From: an uncultured Bacilli bacterium
GTDB lineage: Bacteria > Bacillota_I > Bacilli_A > RF39 > UBA660
Assembly (NCBI GenBank): GCA_951800155.1
Contig: CATOJL010000107.1
Coordinates: forward strand, 1 to 5,042
Direction: 5' to 3'
DNA length: 5,042 bases
Shown: one piece after another, positions 1 through 3,321 of the stretch
How the letters are laid out: every line of letters starts with the position of its first letter
How positions within the stretch are numbered: the stretch's first letter is position 1
Program-made: the position numbers and the translations under genes
Notes under the pieces: model-generated
Told to the model about the DNA's origin: nothing
The model's database searches: none
What the model saw: the letters and a program-made list of their open reading frames with translations, nothing else

Positions 1-135
1 TTCTGATACTATCTCAATTTCTAATTGTGATAACACCGTCAACATTCTTACAAAAAATCTTCCATTAGCACTGCTCGTGTTGACATCATCTACATCTTCT
101 TATGACAAAAATAAGAAAATATTGATATTTAGTAA
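1..135 (-). pseudogene. Serine recombinase catalytic-domain remnant (partial, runs off left edge)
   Basis: Reading the minus strand from 99 down to 1 gives 33 codons containing TSSANGRFFVRMLTVLSQ followed by LEIEIVSE. This matches the conserved stretch of resolvase/invertase and large serine recombinases around the long E helix (pattern D-T-s-t-a-n-G-R, then a hydrophobic run, then Q-L-E-x-E-x-x-S-E). The C-terminal part would continue past the left edge. Just upstream a TAA (100-102) interrupts the frame, although the codons beyond it (103-135) still read NINIFLFLS, as expected for the strand preceding this motif. I cannot find the N-terminal part with the catalytic serine; that DNA is occupied by the tnpV-like ORF on the other strand. 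I therefore read it as a truncated, inactivated copy. The family call is from motif memory; which subfamily (for example TnpX-like) cannot be decided from this fragment. Confidence 0.6.
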
Positions 136-178
136 GTTTCGCCTATAGTTTATAAATAAAAATTGGAGGTAAAAGATT

Positions 179-274
179 ATGAAAAATACTGATATGCTTT
201 ATTGGATTGGTACAATGAACGCAATCAAAAATCAAGCTGAAGAAATTGTTTTAAAAGAACTGATTTATGTATGA
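179..274 (+). pseudogene. TnpV-like C-terminal remnant (31 codons) behind an intact RBS
   Basis: An ATG at 179 follows TTGGAGGT (163-170) at an ideal 8-base spacing, and the frame ends at TGA 272-274. The 31-residue product contains YWIGTMNAIKNQAEEIV and ends LKELIYV. This resembles the last 25 or so residues of TnpV, the small protein of Tn4451-type mobilizable transposons and related Clostridia elements, which is usually around 110-130 residues. The N-terminal three quarters are absent. The simplest reading is an internal deletion that fused the original start region to the 3' end; a genuine small protein is the alternative. The function of TnpV is not established. A serine recombinase relic lies head to head with it and a MobV relaxase lies downstream, the same gene types carried by Tn4451, which supports the call. 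The family match is from memory. Confidence 0.5.
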
Positions 275-298
275 TAACGTTACGCTATTTTCAAATAT

Positions 299-322
299 AA
301 ATGCCTTAAAAAGCATTTTAAG
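299..322 (+). terminator. AT-rich hairpin after the tnpV-like ORF, possible weak terminator
   Basis: Two mutually exclusive hairpins overlap here: AAATGC (299-304) with GCATTT (313-318), and CTTAAAA (305-311) with TTTTAAG (316-322) around an AGCA loop. The location 25 bases after the tnpV-like stop suits a terminator, but the stems are A/T-rich and there is no clean trailing T run, so efficiency is doubtful. Confidence 0.3.
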
Positions 323-336
323 ACTTAATTGAATAA

Positions 337-387
337 GAACATATTAACTACTTGTAGTTTTATAACTATGAGTAGTTTTTTATGTTC
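337..387 (+). other. 51-nt long imperfect hairpin
   Basis: Three stacked helices form one hairpin: GAACATA (337-343) with TATGTTC (381-387), AACTACT (346-352) with AGTAGTT (371-377), and TAGTT (355-359) with AACTA (364-368), closed by a TTAT loop. The two bases between the second and third helices (353-354 and 369-370) can form two G-U pairs. Those wobble pairs would be A-C mismatches in the opposite strand, so plus-strand RNA is favoured over the minus strand. It may be a terminator without a clear T tract, or the first element of the structured region that follows. Confidence 0.5.
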
Positions 388-400
388 AAAAGAGAAATGC

Positions 401-726
401 AACACCTCTTAAAAAGTGTTTGGTGTGATGAGCCGATGCTATAAAGTTTATCCGTATTTGTATAAGTAGTCTAATTATGCAAAATGCGTGAGTGAGATTT
501 TGGAACAAAGACTCACAATAATAAAAGAGTATTCGGTGGCAAAACTTGAATGAATTTGTAATTGTAAAAAGTTTGGGCAAGTATGAACAAAGATACTTAA
601 CTGTATCAGCAATTATAGTAGCAAAAGCTACTTACTAGACTACCTATGAAACGAGGCGAATGACTGACGGTTTCTAAAATAATAGGTGTAATAATTCTAT
701 TTTTAAACAATGGGATTATTACACCT
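401..726 (+). other. Gene-free region with many complementary segments; candidate structured RNA
   Basis: No convincing coding frame is present; short ATG frames such as 382-444 lack a ribosome binding site. Visible pairings are GTGAGT (488-493) with ACTCAC (511-516), AAGTAT (579-584) with ATACTT (593-598) or alternatively GATAC (592-596) with GTATC (603-607), AGTAGC (617-622) with GCTACT (627-632) around an AAAA tetraloop, GAAAC (648-652) with GTTTC (670-674), and a 12-bp stem AGGTGTAATAAT (684-695) with ATTATTACACCT (715-726). A long-range 8-bp helix, GTAGTCTA (466-473) with TAGACTAC (636-643), would enclose several of the small hairpins as a multibranch structure. I do not recognise a named RNA family. 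An RNA gene, a long mob leader and plain replication or transfer DNA remain possible. Confidence 0.35.
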
Positions 727-731
727 ACTTT

Positions 732-807
732 CACTTCAGCTCATTCCCTCTGGTTTCTATATAGATTTGCCATATAGCGTGGAAGTTTGAAACCGAGCAA
801 GGTTTCA
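732..807 (+). other. Candidate single-strand-origin-like hairpin carrying TAGCGT
   Basis: GGTTTC (732-737) can pair with GAAACC (789-794), placing TAGCGT (775-780) in the enclosed loop, with a small CCA/TGG stem (770-772 with 781-783) directly around it. TAGCGT matches the CS-6 loop hexamer known from ssoA-type lagging-strand origins, which in rolling-circle plasmids such as pMV158 lie close to oriT and mob. I do not see a clear RSB primase-assembly element, and the 3' arm can alternatively pair with GGTTTC at 801-806. The hexamer could occur by chance, so this is a weak call. Confidence 0.22.
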
Positions 808-937
808 TAGAGTAAGGAAAATTTATTTTTTCTTACTCTTTTTCAATAAATGCAGATATGCAGTTTATTGAAAGCCTAACAAATAGACTTGTCATTTGTT
901 AGGAAAAATCAAAAATGCTAATAGCAATTTTGATTTT
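788..937 (+). repeat. Array of five contiguous stem-loops, one base apart
   Basis: Five hairpins of unrelated sequence follow one another with exactly one unpaired base between them (808, 840, 874, 904). They are: 788-807 (7 bp, loop GAGCAA); 809-839 (13 bp with one G-T pair, loop TTTAT); 841-873 (10 bp, one bulged G at 863, then TGCA/TGCA around GATA); 875-903 (10 bp, CCTAACAAAT with ATTTGTTAGG); and 905-937 (14 of 15 bp, loop AAT). A small AGGG/CCCT hairpin (945-955) and the oriT hairpin (976-995) continue the series towards the relaxase gene. Position suggests a role in transfer or strand conversion of single-stranded DNA, or in control of mob expression; the sequence does not say which. 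Confidence 0.6.
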
Positions 938-970
938 GGGTTGTAGGGTTTCCCTGCCACACAGATAAAC

Positions 971-1001
971 TTTGTTTGTCTAGTGTGTTAGACAAGTAAA
1001 C
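971..1001 (+). other. oriT: oriT of the MobV/pMV158 type with predicted nick site
   Basis: TTGTCTA (976-982) and TAGACAA (989-995) form a perfect 7-bp inverted repeat around GTGTGT. The segment TAGTGTGTTA (981-990) is the same core as in the pMV158 origin of transfer, where MobM cleaves TAGTGTG/TTA; by analogy the nick falls between G987 and T988. The relaxase start codon lies about 40 bases downstream, the usual arrangement for MobV cassettes. The flanking arms differ from those of pMV158, as expected for a relaxase with its own specificity. Confidence 0.75.
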
Positions 1002-1033
1002 TTATTTTGAGCAAGAAAGGAGCGTTGGAGAAT

Positions 1034-2248
1034 ATGAGTTACGCTATCGTAAGAAATGAAAAATTAACACGAGCAGAAATAAATGGAAAAGGCACTCATA
1101 ATGATAGAAAAGCAAAAAATCATTCTAATAAAGATATTGATCCTACTAGAACACATTTGAATTATTATATTAAGAAAAATGAGTTCACATATACAAAAGA
1201 ATTTGATAAATATATAAAAGAAAATAATTTACAAGGTCATCTTCGTAGTAATAGCATAATAATGTGTCAAATGATATTTACTTCTGATCAATCATTCTTT
1301 GATAAAATTGGAGAAAAAGAAACTAAACGATATTTTGATGAATGTTATAAATTCATTTGTAATTATAAAAATTTAGGAGAAAAGAATATAATATCAGCAG
1401 TAGTACATCTTGATGAAGGAGCACCACACATGCACTTGATGTTTGTTCCTGTTGTGCATACCAAAGATAAAGACGGCAATAAAATTGATAAGATTTGTGC
1501 AAGAGATTTTTGGAAAGGCAGAGATAGTTACAGAAAGTTACAAGATGCCTATTTCAATCATGTTAAATCAAAAGGCTTTAATTTAGAAAGAGGTATGTTT
1601 ATCGAAGATACTGGAAGAAAACATTACACTATTGAAGAATATAAGAAAATTACAAATTATGAAAATACCAAGAAAGTCTTGAATGATATAAAATTGGATT
1701 TGCCAGATGTTCCAGATATAACTGATATTGGTAAATTCACATTAAAGAGAGATGAAAAAATATTAGATGAAATTATAAAGCCTAAAGATGATTTGATTAA
1801 GGAGTTATATAGAAATAACTTATCATTGCATAAAGAATTAACAAAACAATCTAAAATTATTGATGAAGTTCAAAAATACCAAAAAGAAAGAAATTCAATA
1901 ATTGCCGATAATCAAGAACTTCATAATACAGTTAAAAATTTAGAATATGAATATAAGGAAAAGAAGAAAACTCTTGAACACGAATTTGAAGATAAATCAT
2001 TTAATTTAGAATGGCAATATAAGAATAAAATTCATAATTTAGAAAAAGAAAATAGCCACTTGAAAAAGGTTATTGATAAATTTAAGGAAACTATCTCAAA
2101 ATTCATAAAATGGATATGTAAAAATTTTGATTTACTTTCTGAAGATGAGATTATTAGAGATTTTGAAAAAGAAACTCATACTTTTATTGATGCAGAAAAA
2201 CAAGTCAAAAAAGAAGATAAAGAAAAAGAATGGGATTTAGAGCGATAA
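1034..2248 (+). CDS. mobV: MobV-family (Mob/Pre) plasmid mobilization relaxase
   Basis: This 404-residue protein should nick one strand at the adjacent oriT, stay covalently attached to the 5' end and pilot it through a helper type IV secretion system. The N-terminus MSYAIVRNEK is typical of Mob_Pre proteins. Motif I is HNDR at residues 22-25 followed by HSNKDIDPTRTHLNYYI; His22 coincides with the nucleophile described for MobM of pMV158. Motif III, HLDEGAPHMH at 125-134, supplies the metal-binding histidines. Residues from about 245 to 360 are rich in E, K and L and predict a long coiled coil, as usual for the dimerising C-terminal half of MobV relaxases. The ATG at 1034 is preferred because it starts at the conserved MSY; AAAGGAG (1016-1022) lies 11 bases upstream and TTGGAG (1025-1030) lies closer. 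A TTG at 1007 is in frame but less likely. The length is normal and the gene looks intact. TnpZ of Tn4451 belongs to the same family. Confidence 0.93.
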   Translation: MSYAIVRNEKLTRAEINGKGTHNDRKAKNHSNKDIDPTRTHLNYYIKKNEFTYTKEFDKYIKENNLQGHLRSNSIIMCQMIFTSDQSFFDKIGEKETKRYFDECYKFICNYKNLGEKNIISAVVHLDEGAPHMHLMFVPVVHTKDKDGNKIDKICARDFWKGRDSYRKLQDAYFNHVKSKGFNLERGMFIEDTGRKHYTIEEYKKITNYENTKKVLNDIKLDLPDVPDITDIGKFTLKRDEKILDEIIKPKDDLIKELYRNNLSLHKELTKQSKIIDEVQKYQKERNSIIADNQELHNTVKNLEYEYKEKKKTLEHEFEDKSFNLEWQYKNKIHNLEKENSHLKKVIDKFKETISKFIKWICKNFDLLSEDEIIRDFEKETHTFIDAEKQVKKEDKEKEWDLER

Positions 2249-2250
2249 AA

Positions 2251-2277
2251 ATAGACAGGGAATGCTTCCCTGCCTAT
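2251..2277 (-). terminator. Intergenic terminator hairpin between convergent genes
   Basis: ATAGACAGGGAA (2251-2262) pairs with TTCCCTGCCTAT (2266-2277) around a TGC loop, giving 11 pairs and one A-C mismatch. On the minus strand the stem is followed by TTTTTAT, a proper U tract, so it should terminate transcription of the convergent 2297-2635 frame. It begins two bases after the mob stop codon and probably also stops mob transcripts, although the plus-strand side continues with CACACAAAAAAA rather than T. Confidence 0.7.
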
Positions 2278-2296
2278 CACACAAAAAAATCAGTTG

Positions 2297-2635
2297 TCAC
2301 TTGTGAGTGTTTTTAGAATCCCTAATGTAATCTTTCAACAACATAATAGCTTCTTCATAGTTATCCCTTTGAGCATACATGACTTTATCTTTATACTCCT
2401 GTATAGGGCTTTCCATTACTTTTAAAAATTCTTCTAGCAAGTTTAGTGGCTGTACATTTATTTCTAAAATAGTTGTAGTAGAATGCCTGTTATTAGGTTC
2501 TCTTTGCTTTTTTACTACCTTTTCAGAAACTACTGTATAGTCACATGGAGGCAAAAGAATTTCATTTTCTTTATCTTTTCTCCTCTGCTCTTTAGGTCGA
2601 ATAGATTTTACATCTAAACATTTTGTTCCTTCGGG
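2297..2635 (-). pseudogene. Unknown protein, probable 5'-truncated gene
   Basis: The minus-strand frame is open for 112 codons from 2635 to the TGA at 2297-2299 and is followed by a good minus-strand terminator (2251-2277). It has no ATG; the only internal starts are poor, such as a TTG at 2554 giving 85 residues, with no ribosome binding site at a sensible distance. The residues upstream of that TTG (for example LDVKSIRPKEQRRKDKENE) have natural protein-like composition and run on smoothly into LLPPCDYTVVSEKVV, so the original gene probably extended further upstream. The C-terminal half (EYKDKVMYAQRDNYEEAIML and following) looks helical and soluble; no membrane segment or catalytic motif is visible. 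The frame begins exactly at the tRNA-like 16-mer (2628-2643), suggesting truncation by recombination there. I do not recognise the family. Confidence 0.45.
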
Positions 2636-2643
2636 TTATGAGC
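2628..2643 (-). other. 16-bp match to initiator tRNA anticodon arm; candidate attachment-site core
   Basis: On the minus strand this reads GCTCATAACCCGAAGG, identical to the bacterial tRNA-fMet anticodon loop (CTCATAA), the 3' side of the anticodon stem (CCCG) and the start of the variable loop (AAGG), from memory of that gene. Neither flank continues the tRNA, so this is not a tRNA gene. GTTC at 2625-2628 and GAAC at 2650-2653 form short inverted arms around it. Tyrosine integrases often recombine in tRNA anticodon loops, so an attP-like core or a relic is plausible; chance similarity is not excluded. Confidence 0.4.
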
Positions 2644-2761
2644 GAGACTTGAACGGTTTTTGTGAATTTGTGAAAATTAGAGTTTTTATTGGTATTTCAG
2701 TATTTACAAGAGTTTTGATTTACGGAACATTTGTGTCTTTTTAGGGCATTTTGGGATGGTA

Positions 2762-2787
2762 TTTTACCCAATTTTTACCCAATGGGT
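2762..2787 (+). repeat. Tandem 11-bp repeats with ACCCAA, possible integrase arm sites
   Basis: TTTTACCCAAT occurs twice in succession (2762-2772 and 2773-2783) with an 11-base period, about one helical turn, and the second copy runs into the palindrome ACCCAATGGGT (2777-2787). A related inverted element, TTTTGGGAT (2749-2757 region), lies just upstream. Short helically phased repeats 120-160 bases from a putative att core fit arm-type binding sites of a tyrosine integrase, but no integrase gene is in the window, so the role is inferred. Confidence 0.35.
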
Positions 2788-2870
2788 GTAGTACGAATGT
2801 TCTTAGAACTTTGGCTCTTGTGGATACTTTTGGGAAATGAAAAATTTTAATTTTTAGGAGGTAGATTTTT

Positions 2871-3176
2871 ATGAGTAATTTGAGAGAGGTTAATAATGAT
2901 ATTTTGAAAGATTGGTTGGATTTTAGGGAGGATACTATTGCTGGTCTTACTTGTGCAGAAGATAAAAAACATTTTATTTGTTTTGAGGAAGTTTCTGAGA
3001 GAATTTTGAAGAATGTTCCTGAGCAGAATAAAAAGTATGTTGAGAAACAATTAAAACTACTTGATGATAATTTCTTTGATTATATTTGCTATTGGAATGA
3101 GAAGTATTATAGGAATGGGTTTTGTGATGGGGTGCAGCTGATTGGTGGATGTTGTAATAATAATGTTTCATTTTAA
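2871..3176 (+). CDS. Small hypothetical protein, 101 residues
   Basis: The ATG at 2871 follows a strong AGGAGG-type site (about 2856-2862) at good spacing, and the frame ends TAA at the foot of a strong palindrome, so this looks like a genuine single-gene unit. The protein is soluble, acidic to neutral and probably mostly helical, with six cysteines (28, 37, 73, 85, 94, 95) and a C-terminal YYRNGFCDGVQLIGGCC segment. The Y-x-x-G-F-x-D/E-G-x-x-L pattern recalls small Clostridia proteins of unknown function such as the DUF6809 type, but this is a weak resemblance and I do not assign a family. Codon use differs from its neighbours: TTG, GAG and GGG are frequent here, whereas the relaxase and transposase prefer TTA, GAA and GGA, which suggests a different origin. 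No function can be given. Confidence 0.7.
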   Translation: MSNLREVNNDILKDWLDFREDTIAGLTCAEDKKHFICFEEVSERILKNVPEQNKKYVEKQLKLLDDNFFDYICYWNEKYYRNGFCDGVQLIGGCCNNNVSF

Positions 3177-3200
3177 AGTGCAAATTTTGCACTTTAAAAT
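3170..3200 (+). terminator. Near-perfect 31-bp palindrome, likely terminator
   Basis: ATTTTAAAGTGCAAA (3170-3184) and TTTGCACTTTAAAAT (3186-3200) are perfect complements around one central T. The stop codon of the preceding gene lies in the left arm and a T-rich stretch is part of the right arm, as in a bidirectional intrinsic terminator. TTGCACTTT recurs at 3207-3215, so the left arm has a second possible partner, or the three half-sites may be protein-binding sites. Confidence 0.6.
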
Positions 3201-3259
3201 ATAAAATTGCACTTTGTTAATAATCTATAATAAAAAAGTGTGAAATCTGACTTTTGAAT

Positions 3260-3300
3260 TGATATGATACCTCTTAAGTAGACAAGGTAAATAACCAAAA
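3260..3300 (+). repeat. Left terminal inverted repeat (IRL)
   Basis: It begins TGATATG and matches the reverse complement of 5002-5042 at 32 of 41 positions. The longest identical blocks are TGATATG at the tip and AAGTAGACA in the middle (3276-3284). The inner block is the likely transposase contact region. Part of this repeat also pairs with the orfA ribosome binding site. Confidence 0.88.
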
Positions 3301-3317
3301 TCTACTTAGGAGGTGTT
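3266..3317 (+). promoter_or_regulatory. Inverted repeat that can sequester the orfA ribosome binding site
   Basis: ACCTCTTAAGTAGA (3269-3282), inside IRL, pairs with TCTACTTAGGAGGT (3301-3314) over 14 positions including one U-G pair, and can extend by three weaker pairs to 3266/3317. The Shine-Dalgarno sequence AGGAGGTG (3308-3315) lies wholly in the 3' arm. Transcripts entering from outside would carry both arms and be poorly translated. A transcript starting inside the element, after part of the left arm, would leave the site free. TATGAT (3264-3269) is a fair -10 candidate placing a start near 3276. IS10 and IS50 are known to use this kind of protection. Confidence 0.6.
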
Positions 3318-3321
3318 TTTT

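Noticed and set aside
421..436. GTGATGAG followed far downstream by GAAAC, resembling a hammerhead ribozyme
   Set aside because: The core needs CUGAUGA; the C is replaced by G and there is no properly placed stem II joined to GAAA, so catalysis is not supported.
382..444. Plus-strand 20-codon frame starting in the 3' arm of the 337-387 hairpin
   Set aside because: No Shine-Dalgarno sequence and its start is buried in a stem; too short to support.
428..445. GAGCCGATGC resembling the start of a group II intron domain V
   Set aside because: The rest of the 34-nt domain V hairpin is absent and there is no intron-encoded protein or boundary motif.
386..580. Minus-strand 64-codon frame
   Set aside because: No ribosome binding site, unusual composition rich in F, I and H, and it lies across the plus-strand hairpins and the long-range helix region.
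2628..2660. Partial tRNA gene
   Set aside because: Only 16 bases match the anticodon arm; no acceptor stem, D arm or T arm can be found on either side.
2795..2809. GTTCTTAGAAC as a LexA or other operator
   Set aside because: The arms and spacing do not match the Bacillota SOS box (GAAC-N4-GTTC), and an 11-base palindrome alone is weak evidence.
2847..3192. Two minus-strand frames of 67 and 72 codons opposite the 2871 gene
   Set aside because: They are antisense to a gene with a strong ribosome binding site and terminator, have implausible composition and no start signals.
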